Source: Pseudomonadota bacterium
GTDB lineage: Bacteria; Pseudomonadota; Alphaproteobacteria; Acetobacterales; Acetobacteraceae
Direction of reading: 5' to 3'
DNA length: 12,561 bases
NCBI GenBank assembly: GCA_021845835.1
Contig: JAJZVE010000061.1
Location: forward strand, 1 to 12,561
Below, one piece after another: positions 1 to 6,120 of the stretch. The notes under the pieces were generated by a model. The model made no database searches. It was not told the origin of the DNA and saw only the letters and a list, made by a program, of their open reading frames with translations. The position numbers were made by a program, and so were the translations under genes. Each line of letters starts with the position of its first letter. Position 1 is the first letter of the stretch.

Positions 1-461
1 TTGCGGACAAGGCGTGGTATCCAGACCTGACCGTCGCCGCCGGGCCCCTGATCCAGACCAACAACCAGCCGGTCGGATTCGCGGCCACGGTGGGATTCAA
101 CATACCACTCCCCTGGGGCCGTGAGGCCCCTGGCCAGCGGGAAGCCGAGGCGCGGCTTGGCGCGACACAGCAGCGCTATGATGCGGCCCGGCTGGAGATC
201 GCGGGCGCCCTGAGAGAAGCGACGGCCAAACTGCGCGCTGCCCGTGCGACAGAGCGGCTCTTGCGGCGGGAAGCGGTGCCGCAGGCCCGAGCTGAGTTCC
301 AAAGTGCGTTGGCTGATTACAGCTCGGGCACAGGCGAGCTCGTCACCGCCATCGTTGCCGAGCGCCACGTGCATGAGACGGAGATCCGGTTGCTCCAGGC
401 ACAGCTCGACGAGCAGATTGAGCTCGCCACCATCGAACAGCTGATCGGAGGTGACCTTTGA
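1..461 (+). CDS. TolC/CusC-type outer-membrane efflux protein, C-terminal part (5' truncated by window)
   Basis: The frame is open from base 3, so the gene enters from outside the window, and it ends at TGA 459-461. About 152 residues are visible. They include a beta-strand-like stretch with a short PLPWG turn, followed by long amphipathic helices rich in Ala, Arg, Glu and Gln (REAEARLGATQQRYDAARLE and onward), ending in an LxxAQLDEQIELA segment. This helix-strand-helix layout is typical of the second repeat of TolC-family proteins in heavy-metal RND systems (CusC/CzcC type). In such systems the protein forms the outer-membrane and periplasmic channel of a tripartite exporter. The stop overlaps an ATG (TGATG), as in an efflux operon, but the expected periplasmic adaptor and RND pump do not follow. 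The substrate cannot be read from this fragment. The family call is from recognised pattern, without alignment. Confidence 0.8.
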   Translation, partial: ADKAWYPDLTVAAGPLIQTNNQPVGFAATVGFNIPLPWGREAPGQREAEARLGATQQRYDAARLEIAGALREATAKLRAARATERLLRREAVPQARAEFQSALADYSSGTGELVTAIVAERHVHETEIRLLQAQLDEQIELATIEQLIGGDL

Positions 462-529
462 TGTGGTCTGCCCTTATTGCATGTGTGCGGCGATCGGTTT
501 CGTCGTGCTGGTGTGCGCCGAGGAGCTAA
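461..529 (+). pseudogene. 22-codon ORF, possible truncated start of the next efflux gene
   Basis: An ATG overlaps the stop of the outer-membrane efflux gene (TGATG). It opens a frame of 22 residues beginning MWSALIACV that ends at TAA 527-529. A GGAGG-like stretch (ggaggtg, 447-453) lies 7-8 bases upstream, so ribosome loading here is plausible. In CusCBA/CzcCBA-type operons the membrane-fusion protein, which starts with a short hydrophobic signal, normally comes next. A second frame over the same bases (from 484) reads CAAIGFVVLVCAEEL, which looks like a continued hydrophobic N-terminus after a frameshift. I read this as the broken beginning of the lost adaptor gene, but the stretch is too short to prove it. 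Confidence 0.3.
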
Positions 530-572
530 GGCGACGCCCAACAATTGCCACTTCAGTTGCTCGTGGTCCCTA

Positions 573-712
573 TGTATGGCGGCCAGTGCGATGGCCACGC
601 CGCCCAATTCGTTCATTCTTGGGCGTGGCCTAAGGGGGGCGCGGCCCTGGAGATGATCGGCAAGGCGGTGACGGTCGCATTCGACAAGACCGGCACGTTG
701 ACCGCCGGCCAA
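573..712 (+). pseudogene. P1B-type heavy-metal ATPase remnant (phosphorylation site)
   Basis: Bases 632-712 encode KGGAALEMIGKAVTVAFDKTGTLTAGQ (read in two parts: KGGAALEMIGKA, then VTVAFDKTGTLTAGQ). This is the signature around the catalytic aspartate of P-type ATPases, and the KGGxALE lead-in is typical of metal-transporting P1B pumps. Just upstream, in another frame (573-629), the bases read C-M-A-A-S-A-M-A-T-P and then FILGRG. This loosely resembles the transmembrane CPC-ATP region that normally lies some 25-30 residues before DKTGT. Both flanks are lost: there are no metal-binding, actuator or nucleotide domains. The remnant is therefore an internal scrap of a roughly 700-800-residue pump, with a frame change inside it. 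The DKTGTLT part is secure; the upstream part is tentative. Confidence 0.6.
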
Positions 713-998
713 TCGGATCGGCCAGGGGCCGGGGGTCAATCGGTCTCGGGATCGCCTGCATGCGCGGCATCGAGGCAATGGCCGTGATCAAGGTCCGCCA
801 GGGTGGCCAGGATGCGGCAGTCGGACGGCTCCTGACACAGATTGGCCGACGATGCCAGCGGTTGATCTCTTGGCGGCTTGCAAGCCGTGCAGTCCTGCAT
901 CGAACGGTTCCGGCGCGCTCGGTGCACCGGAAACGTCGTTGCGTGATCAAAGCCCCAGCCGTGATCCCGACCGATCTGCCAGGGAATCCGCAAGACCG
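713..998. other. 286-bp stretch without recognisable gene, between ATPase and transposase remnants
   Basis: Short frames on both strands cross this stretch. None has a convincing start, a recognisable motif or continuity with its neighbours. It probably holds the decayed junction between the P-type ATPase scrap and the ISAs1 fragment, and perhaps the degraded N-terminal half of that transposase. I could not recover the family's N-terminal motifs in any frame. Confidence 0.4.
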
Positions 999-1440
999 CA
1001 TGTCCGGATCGAGACCCGCCGCATCGACGTGACCTCGACCCAGGCCGCGCATCTCGCGCCGACTTGGCCCGGGGTGGCGCAGGTCTGCCGCCTGACCCGC
1101 CCCCGCCGGCTGCACGGCGAACAGAGTACCCAAACCGTCTATACCATCATCAGCCTGACCGCCGCCGAGGCCACGCCGGCGCGCCTGTTTGCGCTGGTGC
1201 GCGCCCATTGGGGGATCGAGAACCGCCTGCATTACGTGCGCGATGTCGCCCGGGGAGAGGATCGGGGCCGAATCCGCACCGGCGCGGCACCCCAGGTGCT
1301 CACCGCCTTGCGTAACACCGCGCTGACCCTCATCCGCCGCCGCGGGTTGACCCCAGCCCAGGCGTTCGACCACTTCTCCGCACACCGACACATAGCCATC
1401 AAGGCCGTCCGCCAGGAGAGAACCGAATGGCCCTGGCGAT
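999..1440 (+). pseudogene. ISAs1-family transposase, C-terminal fragment
   Basis: From about 999 the plus frame reads HVRIETRRIDV, then a PGVAQVCRLTRPRR block, TVYTIISLTAAEATPARL, and the highly characteristic block ALVRAHWGIENRLHYVRDVA, GEDRGRIRTG, APQVLTALRNTALTLIRRRG. These match the C-terminal half of ISAs1 (H-repeat-associated, DDE-type) transposases, which have RGHWxIENxLHWVRDVxFxED followed by R-x-RTGxAPxxLAxLRN. The family is usually around 370 residues; only about 145 are present. The frame upstream lacks the N-terminal DDE residues and the usual DGKxLRG motif. Downstream the frame runs on past the expected end without the usual short tail, so both ends appear lost. It is convergent with the MBL-fold gene that ends at 1552. 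It is almost certainly inactive and probably helped create the neighbouring deletion scar. Confidence 0.85.
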
Positions 1441-1551
1441 TTGATCTGGTCAAGTTACTCAACGACGCTATGCACGGCGTGCACGCTTGCCGTCGCTTCC
1501 CCGAACCCGCCTGGGGCGTTGCATGCCTCGCCCGAGCGCAGCACGCCAGCG

Positions 1552-2422
1552 TCACAGCACGTCGATCGGCACCCGCAGGTAGCGCACACCATTCTTGGCT
1601 TGGGGCCGGAAGTTCGCCGGCGCGGATGTTTACCTGCAGCGCGGGGATGATCAGCACGGGCATGGTCAGGGCGCGGTCGCGCGCGGTACGGAGTGCCACG
1701 AACTCGGCCTCGGTGACGCCGTCGTAAATATGGATGTTGTGGGCGCGCTGTTCGGCAACCGTGGTTTCCCAGGCGGCGGGCCGGCCGCCGGGACGGTAGT
1801 CGTGGCAGATGAACATGCGGGTCTCTGCAGGCAGCGCCAGCAGCCTGCGGATGGAGCGATAGAGGGTGGCGGCATCGCCGCCGGGGAAGTCGCAGCGGGC
1901 GGTGCCGGAATCGGGCATGAACAAGGTGTCGCCGACGAACAGGGCGTCGCCGATCAGGCAGGACACGCAGGCGGGCGTGTGGCCGGGAGTCAGCAAGACC
2001 TGGGCCTCGATGGCGCCGAGCCTGAAATGTTCTCCGTCGGCGAACAGGTAGTCGAACTGGCTGCCGTCGGCGTGGAACGCGCGGTCGAAGCCGAAGATGT
2101 CCTTGAACGCGCGCTGCACCGCGTCGATGTGCACGCCGATGCCGCTGCGTCCGCCAACCCCAAGCTTCACATAAGGCATCGCGGAGAGATGATCGGCGTG
2201 GACGTGGGTTTCCAGCAGCCAGTCGATGGTCGGGCCTTGGGCGCGGATACGGGCAATCACGGCCTCGGCGGCACGGGTTGAGGTGCGGGCGGATTTCGGG
2301 TCGTAGTCGAGCACCGGGTCGATCACCGCGGCGTGGTTCGTGGCGGGGTCGGTGACCAGGTAGGTGACGGTGCCGGTGTCGGGGTCGTGGAAGGCTTCGA
2401 CGTTTGGATGGGAGAGAGACAT
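1552..2422 (-). pseudogene. MBL-fold hydrolase, persulfide dioxygenase-like (Blh/ETHE1 type), frameshifted near the 3' end
   Basis: ATG 2422 is chosen because GGAGG (complement of 2428-2432) lies 5 bases upstream. The protein has the metallo-beta-lactamase motif THVHADHLSA (residues 72-81), then LTPGHTPACVSC, VGDTLFMPDSGTARCDFPGG and FICHDYRPGG. These are the iron-ligand motifs of the ETHE1/Blh persulfide-dioxygenase-like group, which oxidises glutathione persulfide in sulfide detoxification. The main frame reads GELPAPSQEW and then an atypical run-on. In the +1 frame the same DNA gives QAKNGVRYLRVPIDVL and stops at TGA 1552-1554, which is the ending expected for this family. One extra base at about 1601-1610 explains this. 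With it corrected the protein is about 290 residues, normal for the family. The gene is last in the copper-oxidase gene series. The frameshift may be real decay or a sequencing error; function in sulfur chemistry is inferred from family. Confidence 0.85.
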
Positions 2423-2427
2423 GGTGC

Positions 2428-2432
2428 CTCCG
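2428..2432 (-). promoter_or_regulatory. Strong ribosome binding site that sets the MBL-gene start
   Basis: On the minus strand GGAGG stands 5 bases before ATG 2422. An in-frame TTG at 2443 also exists, but it has no comparable site and would add seven residues absent from the usual N-terminus. This decides the start in favour of 2422. Confidence 0.75.
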
Positions 2433-2494
2433 GGATGTTGCAAGAACGATTGCTCATGGAATGGGTCTGAGGTGGGCAGATCCGCTCCGTTGCT

Positions 2495-2830
2495 TTACAG
2501 ATCGGGCGGAATCACGGGATGCGCCGCGTATGTCTTCCGTCCGTTGCCTTCGGTAATGTAGCGATCCGGGATCATCGGGGTGCAGCACGAACCCTGCAGC
2601 CGCGCGATCGCCGACATGGTTGCGATCGCGGCCTGAAACCGGGTGGTGCCGGCGCTGTTGCCATGAGTGCCGAGACAGGCGAATCGCGGTTGGCGTGTTT
2701 CCCGGCTGGCCGCAGCTGCGTGAGATGACAACAGGAACCCGGAGGCGAGAACGACAGCAAGCGGCACGTCCCCGGGCCTGTGCGCTGGTCCTGACCACGC
2801 CAAGGCAACCAACGCGGATTGAACTGACAC
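2495..2830 (-). CDS. Small exported protein with a Cys-Cys motif (unknown function)
   Basis: This 111-residue frame starts at GTG 2830, 16 bases after the oxidase stop. A GGAGGG element lies just before the GTG, which supports translational coupling. An alternative GTG at 2767 gives a 90-residue protein beginning with a textbook signal peptide (PLAVVLASGFLLSSHAAAA), so the true start is uncertain. The mature part is short and polar, with a single Cys after RQPRFA and a GSCCTPMIPDRY motif near residues 78-89, ending in HPVIPPDL. Cys-Cys and Met residues in an exported protein beside a copper oxidase suggest metal binding or an accessory role, but I do not recognise the family and assign no function. 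It is followed after 72 bases by the MBL-fold gene on the same strand. Confidence 0.6.
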   Translation of the reverse strand: MSVQSALVALAWSGPAHRPGDVPLAVVLASGFLLSSHAAAASRETRQPRFACLGTHGNSAGTTRFQAAIATMSAIARLQGSCCTPMIPDRYITEGNGRKTYAAHPVIPPDL

Positions 2831-2846
2831 CGGACCCTCCGCGCGA

Positions 2847-4400
2847 TCAAACGGCGACGCCGCGATAGCGGAACTCGGTCATCATACCGGTCATCATGTG
2901 GTAGAGATTGTGGCAATGGAACGCCCAGCGCCCCGGATTATCGGCGTCGAAGGCGATCCGCACGCTGCCCATCATCGGCTCGACGAGCACGGTGTCGCGC
3001 ACCGCGCCCCGGATCGGGCGGCCATTGACCGCGATCACCTGAAACGCATGGCCATGCAGGTGGATCGGGTGCGCCATCATCGAGTGGTTCAGCAATTCCA
3101 GTTCGACCCGTTGTCCCGTCGTCAGCATCAGCGGCGTGATCCGTGGCCAGTATTCGCCATCGAGCGCCCAGGCAAAGGACATCATGCCGCCCGAAAGCAC
3201 GATACGCCGGACGAGATCGGCGCGACGCGGAGCGAGTGGCCGGATGGCGACGAGCCTGAGTTCCAGCGAATTGTTCACCGGCGGCGCAGCCTGGGGCGCG
3301 CGTTCGGCGATCCTGGCAATATGCGCGCCACGATGCGCGAGAACGACGCCTGTGCGGCGCCGCGAGCCATTCAGCTGCGCGAGAACGGGGAACGCGCCGA
3401 CAGTCGGCAGGTCGAGCAGGATGTCGAGCCGCTGGGCGATGCCGATCGGAAACTTCCGGCCGGGCACGGGCTGTACCCGATGCCCGTCAACGGCGACCAC
3501 CCGCCCGCGCAGGGAACCAAGATCGATCCAGAAATGGCTCGACGATGTGCCGTTGATGATCCGCAGACGGATCCGGCCGGTGCGCTCCACCCGCACGATC
3601 TCCGGATCGGCGAGAGTCTGGTCGTTCGCCAGGAACGCGTCGTATTCGATGGTGTTGGGGTCCGCCATCCCCATCCCCATCCCGCCCCCGCCCCCGCCCA
3701 TTCCGGCCATCATGCCGCCCATGCCCCGCGTGCCCATTCCGGCCATCTCGATGCCGGGCGCATCGCCACCCGACGTTGACGCCGTCGTGTTCGGCGCCGG
3801 CACATTTTCCACGCGCCGGCTCATCGCGTGCGCGGCGGCGGCGCTCATGCCGGTGAGCCCGGCGAGCAGGTCGTCGGGCGCGCGGAAGCTGAAATCGTCC
3901 AGCATCAGCACGACCTCCTGGCGGTCGTCGCGCAGCTCTGCCGTATCATGGACGATGAGCGGCGCCGTCATCAGGCTCTGCTCCTGCATCCCTTGATGCG
4001 AGTGCATCCAGAAGGTCCCGGGGATCGGCATGAAGTCATAGGCATGGACCTCGCCGGCGGCGATTGGCGGGGTCTGTGGCCAGGGAAAGCCGTCCTCGGT
4101 CCAGGGCGGGGGCTGGCCGTGCCAGTGTACGATGGTGTGCACGCCGGCCTCGTTTGCGAGATCGACGCGGAAGCGCTCGCCGGGTGCAAGGTGGATGCCC
4201 CGCTTTCCATCCGGCCCGGTCAGCCCGAACACGCGCGCAGGCTTGCCGTTCACCTCGAGGATTCGCGTCGCGGCGGAGAGCCGTTTCGGGACTGCGGCCG
4301 CGGCGCCCGCCGCACCCGCCTTACCGGGAACGGCGGGCAGCGCGCCGGCTGCAAGCATAAGGCCTGTGAAACCTTTGAGTGCCTGCCGTCTCAGTATCAT
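2847..4400 (-). CDS. Multicopper oxidase (CueO/CopA-like), Tat-exported, with Met-rich insertion
   Basis: The protein has 517 residues from ATG 4400, with AAAGGA about 8 bases upstream. The N-terminus (LRRQALKGF, then a hydrophobic stretch and an Ala-rich cleavage region) is a twin-arginine signal, so it folds in the cytoplasm and works in the periplasm. All four copper-binding blocks are present: HWHG (92-95), HSHQG (133-137), HPIHLHGH (444-451) and HCHNLYHMMTGM (495-506), the last carrying the type-1 Cys, His and axial Met. Between cupredoxin domains 1 and 2 sits a Met/Gly-rich segment (about 219-245), comparable in kind to the Met-rich regions of CueO and PcoA that bind Cu(I). Likely role: oxidation of periplasmic Cu(I) to the less toxic Cu(II) with reduction of O2 to water. 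It stands in a minus-strand series with Met-rich proteins upstream and is presumably controlled by the divergent two-component system. No truncation is seen. Confidence 0.92.
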   Translation of the reverse strand: MILRRQALKGFTGLMLAAGALPAVPGKAGAAGAAAAVPKRLSAATRILEVNGKPARVFGLTGPDGKRGIHLAPGERFRVDLANEAGVHTIVHWHGQPPPWTEDGFPWPQTPPIAAGEVHAYDFMPIPGTFWMHSHQGMQEQSLMTAPLIVHDTAELRDDRQEVVLMLDDFSFRAPDDLLAGLTGMSAAAAHAMSRRVENVPAPNTTASTSGGDAPGIEMAGMGTRGMGGMMAGMGGGGGGMGMGMADPNTIEYDAFLANDQTLADPEIVRVERTGRIRLRIINGTSSSHFWIDLGSLRGRVVAVDGHRVQPVPGRKFPIGIAQRLDILLDLPTVGAFPVLAQLNGSRRRTGVVLAHRGAHIARIAERAPQAAPPVNNSLELRLVAIRPLAPRRADLVRRIVLSGGMMSFAWALDGEYWPRITPLMLTTGQRVELELLNHSMMAHPIHLHGHAFQVIAVNGRPIRGAVRDTVLVEPMMGSVRIAFDADNPGRWAFHCHNLYHMMTGMMTEFRYRGVAV

Positions 4401-4414
4401 GTCTGAAGTCCTTT

Positions 4415-4489
4415 CTATCGGGACGAAGTTGCCGCGACCAGGCGGCGATTAACGTAGTGGACGGTCTGGACAAACGAGCGGCGTTGCAT
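4415..4489 (-). CDS. 24-residue upstream ORF before the oxidase (doubtful)
   Basis: In the 168-base gap between the small membrane-protein gene and the oxidase, ATG 4489 opens a frame of 24 residues (MQRRSFVQTVHYVNRR and onward). It closes at TAG 4415-4417, fifteen bases before the oxidase ATG. A purine-rich gggggacgag lies just upstream. The start resembles a Tat motif (RRSFVQ) but no hydrophobic stretch follows. It could be a leader peptide, the stump of a deleted Tat substrate, or chance. I favour chance or remnant. Confidence 0.2.
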   Translation of the reverse strand: MQRRSFVQTVHYVNRRLVAATSSR

Positions 4490-4568
4490 TTTCTCGTCCC
4501 CCGGTCGACATCAGGGCGGATCAGTCGCGGGTGCCCGCCGTGGTCGAACGTCCACGCAAACCCCTGGG

Positions 4569-4709
4569 TCAGTCGCGTCGTCCCGAAAAGACGTATCTGG
4601 CCAACGCGACAACCCCGAAAATGATGAGGATCAGGACCAGAAGTCCAACCAGGCCGCCTCCCAACATCATGCCCCACCCCCAACCACCCATCATGCCGCT
4701 GCCCATCAT
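4569..4709 (-). CDS. Small Met/Gly/Trp-rich single-pass membrane protein
   Basis: The preferred start is ATG 4709, giving 46 residues: a Met-rich head (MMGSGMMGGWGWGMM), one transmembrane helix of about 22 residues (GLVGLLVLILIIFGVVALAR), and a short charged tail RYVFSGRRD. The frame also opens at GTG 4760, but the extra 17 residues (GPIRGTRNEPWGS) look unlike the family and the site before that GTG is poor. Short proteins of this MMGWGMG-plus-helix type occur widely in copper and silver resistance loci, sometimes with a C-terminal SHOCT domain, which is absent here. The Met-rich part would face the periplasm if the tail is cytoplasmic by the positive-inside rule. A role in periplasmic copper binding or handing copper to the oxidase encoded next is inference. 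Confidence 0.6.
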   Translation of the reverse strand: MMGSGMMGGWGWGMMLGGGLVGLLVLILIIFGVVALARYVFSGRRD

Positions 4710-4815
4710 GCGCCTGCTTCCCCATGGTTCGTTGCGTGTTCCCCGGATCGGCCCGACCACTGGAGGCGAGGCCGGTCAAGGGATCTCCGCGGCGCTCGAT
4801 GACCGCCTGGCGTCG

Positions 4816-5160
4816 CTAATGCGACCGGGACCGGGTGCCCGTCGTCCCGGCCGGCGATCCGCCCATCATCGGGTAGCCCGCCCCGCGCCCCGTCCCGGCC
4901 GAGCCGCCCCGCATCGTGGTCATCATCCGCATCATGGCGATCATGGGGCCCATCATTCCGCGCCGGCTTCCCCGGGAAGCCATCATTCCGCCCCCCATCA
5001 TCGCGCCACCCGCCATGCCGTTCCACCCCGGCGTGGCCCCGGCACGGTTGGCCTGGGTCGCCGATGTGGGCGGCGTCGGGGCGGTGCGCGCGGCCAGCGC
5101 CGGGACCACCCCAGCGGCCACACTTGTCGAAAGCAGCAGCACGGATAAAAGCTTCTTCGT
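4816..5160 (-). CDS. Secreted Met-rich protein, probable periplasmic copper binder; ACG at the expected start
   Basis: The frame ends at TAG 4816-4818. The expected N-terminus is a signal peptide KKLLSVLLLSTSVAAG followed by VVPALAA. The codon exactly where ATG should be, 7 bases after AAGGAG, is ACG (5158-5160). The next in-frame start, GTG 5142, has no good ribosome site and would remove the Lys-Lys head of the signal. The mature part of about 90 residues has 15 Met, mostly in MM pairs (GGAMMGGGMMASRG, GMMGPMIAMMRMMTTM, YPMMGG), and is rich in Gly and Arg. No Cys or His cluster is seen except the final His. Met clusters in an exported protein are typical of Cu(I)/Ag(I) binders in copper operons. 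It heads the minus-strand gene series and is the first gene after the divergent promoter. Exact family unknown. Confidence 0.65.
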   Translation of the reverse strand, partial: TKKLLSVLLLSTSVAAGVVPALAARTAPTPPTSATQANRAGATPGWNGMAGGAMMGGGMMASRGSRRGMMGPMIAMMRMMTTMRGGSAGTGRGAGYPMMGGSPAGTTGTRSRSH

Positions 5161-5394
5161 GGGATTTCTCCTTGTTCCTGGCCCGGGCAAAGGCGCACGC
5201 GACGGCCCGACGGAGGTTCCCCGTGTGCCGCAGCGGCAGGACCTCGCCCGCCGAGGAAGACGTAGGGACCATGTGTCACCGGAGTTTGCCGGCGGGAGGC
5301 GGAAATGTGCCAAGTTTTGCCAAACTCGGCATCCGACATATCCGAACACAACTTCGTAGCGGCGGCCGGCGCGGCACCCGGCTAGACCACGGCC
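5161..5394. promoter_or_regulatory. Divergent promoter region between the copper gene series and its two-component regulator
   Basis: These 234 bases separate the minus-strand Met-rich gene from the plus-strand response regulator and contain no convincing gene. On the plus strand a TTGCCA (5317-5322) and a TATCCG (5339-5344), 16 bases apart, could serve as -35 and -10 for the regulator, but the match is weak. The AAGGAG ribosome site of the Met-rich gene lies at the left edge, on the minus strand. The only clear structure is the repeat at 5308-5331. Confidence 0.5.
5308..5331. promoter_or_regulatory. Candidate operator: tandem TGCCAA repeat that is also a near-perfect inverted repeat
   Basis: TGCCAA occurs at 5308-5313 and again at 5318-5323, a 10-bp period. 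The outer arms TGCCAAGTTT (5308-5317) and AAACTCGGCA (5322-5331) are complementary at 9 of 10 positions around TGCC. A further TGCC begins at 5287, 21 bp before the first. Tandem half-sites one helical turn apart are what OmpR/PhoB-type regulators bind, and such a regulator is encoded next door. Binding is inferred, not shown. Confidence 0.5.
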
Positions 5395-6120
5395 ATGAAC
5401 GAGGCCACGCATATCCTGATCGTGGACGACCATCGCGAACTCCGCGAACTGGTCCAGCGGGCGCTGCAACGCGAGGGCTTCCGCGTCAGCCAGGCCGCGG
5501 ACGGGCGCGCCATGCGCAAGCTGCTGGCCGACAACCGGATCGACCTGATCCTGCTCGACCTCATGCTGCCCGGCGAGGACGGGCTTTCACTCTGCCGCGC
5601 GGTGCGGGCCGACAGCCGCGTGCCGATCATCATGCTGACTGCCAAGGGTGAGGAAGTGGACCGGGTCATCGGCCTGGAGATGGGGGCCGACGACTATCTG
5701 GCGAAGCCGTTCGGCAGCCGCGAGCTGATCGCACGCATCCGCGCCGTCCTGCGGCGTGCCTCGTTCGCCCCCGCGCCCGAGCGGTCAGCCGGGCGCTACC
5801 GTTTCGATCGCTGGGTGTTGGATATCGAACGGCGTGAATTGTCGGGCGAGAACGGCGTCAGCGTGCCGTTAAGTTCGGGCGAATTCGACCTGCTTCGGGC
5901 GCTGATCGAACGGCCGGGGCGGGTGCTGAGCCGGGAGCAACTGCTGGATCTGGCGCGCGCGCGCGGCACCACCGCTCTCGATCGCAGCATCGATACCCAG
6001 ATCAGCCGGTTGCGCCGCAAGATCGAGCGCGACTTCGCCGAGCCGCAGCTCATCAAGACGGTCTGGGGCAGCGGCTACATGTTCACGCCCGCAGTCGCGC
6101 AGCTCCGGCCGGGCGGGTGA
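5395..6120 (+). CDS. OmpR/PhoB-family response regulator (copper-responsive by context)
   Basis: The 241-residue protein has a receiver domain (about 5-120) with the acidic pair D11/D12, the phospho-acceptor D55 in LILLDLMLP, T82 in MLTAKG and K104 in AKPFG. A winged-helix DNA-binding domain follows (about 135-232), ending with the family's DRSIDTQISRLRRKIE and IKTVWGSGYMF blocks. It should be a transcription factor phosphorylated by the kinase encoded immediately downstream, with which it overlaps (TGATG at 6118-6122). It is divergent from the Met-rich/oxidase genes and separated from them by a promoter with a 10-bp-period repeat, the usual layout for CopR/CusR-like control. The start has only a weak ribosome site but matches the usual N-terminal distance to the first beta strand. 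All key residues are intact. Confidence 0.93.
   Translation: MNEATHILIVDDHRELRELVQRALQREGFRVSQAADGRAMRKLLADNRIDLILLDLMLPGEDGLSLCRAVRADSRVPIIMLTAKGEEVDRVIGLEMGADDYLAKPFGSRELIARIRAVLRRASFAPAPERSAGRYRFDRWVLDIERRELSGENGVSVPLSSGEFDLLRALIERPGRVLSREQLLDLARARGTTALDRSIDTQISRLRRKIERDFAEPQLIKTVWGSGYMFTPAVAQLRPGG

Noticed and set aside
630..1391. Minus-strand 253-residue frame opposite the ATPase and ISAs1 fragments
   Set aside because: The plus strand carries the recognised ISAs1 and DKTGTLT motifs; the minus frame has none and is Arg/Pro-rich as expected for an antisense of high-GC DNA.
1595..2281. Plus-strand 228-residue Gly/Val-rich frame
   Set aside because: Antisense shadow of the MBL-fold gene, whose metal-binding motifs on the minus strand are clear.
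2898..3779. Plus-strand 293-residue frame with HPHPHP and HH clusters
   Set aside because: Antisense shadow of the multicopper oxidase; the His clusters mirror its Met-rich segment and His motifs.
4531..5148. Plus-strand 205-residue frame rich in His (HHRGHHPHHGDHG and similar)
   Set aside because: It is antisense to the two Met-rich genes. CAT (His) is the reverse complement of ATG (Met), so Met-rich genes automatically create His-rich antisense frames. No ribosome site or family resemblance.
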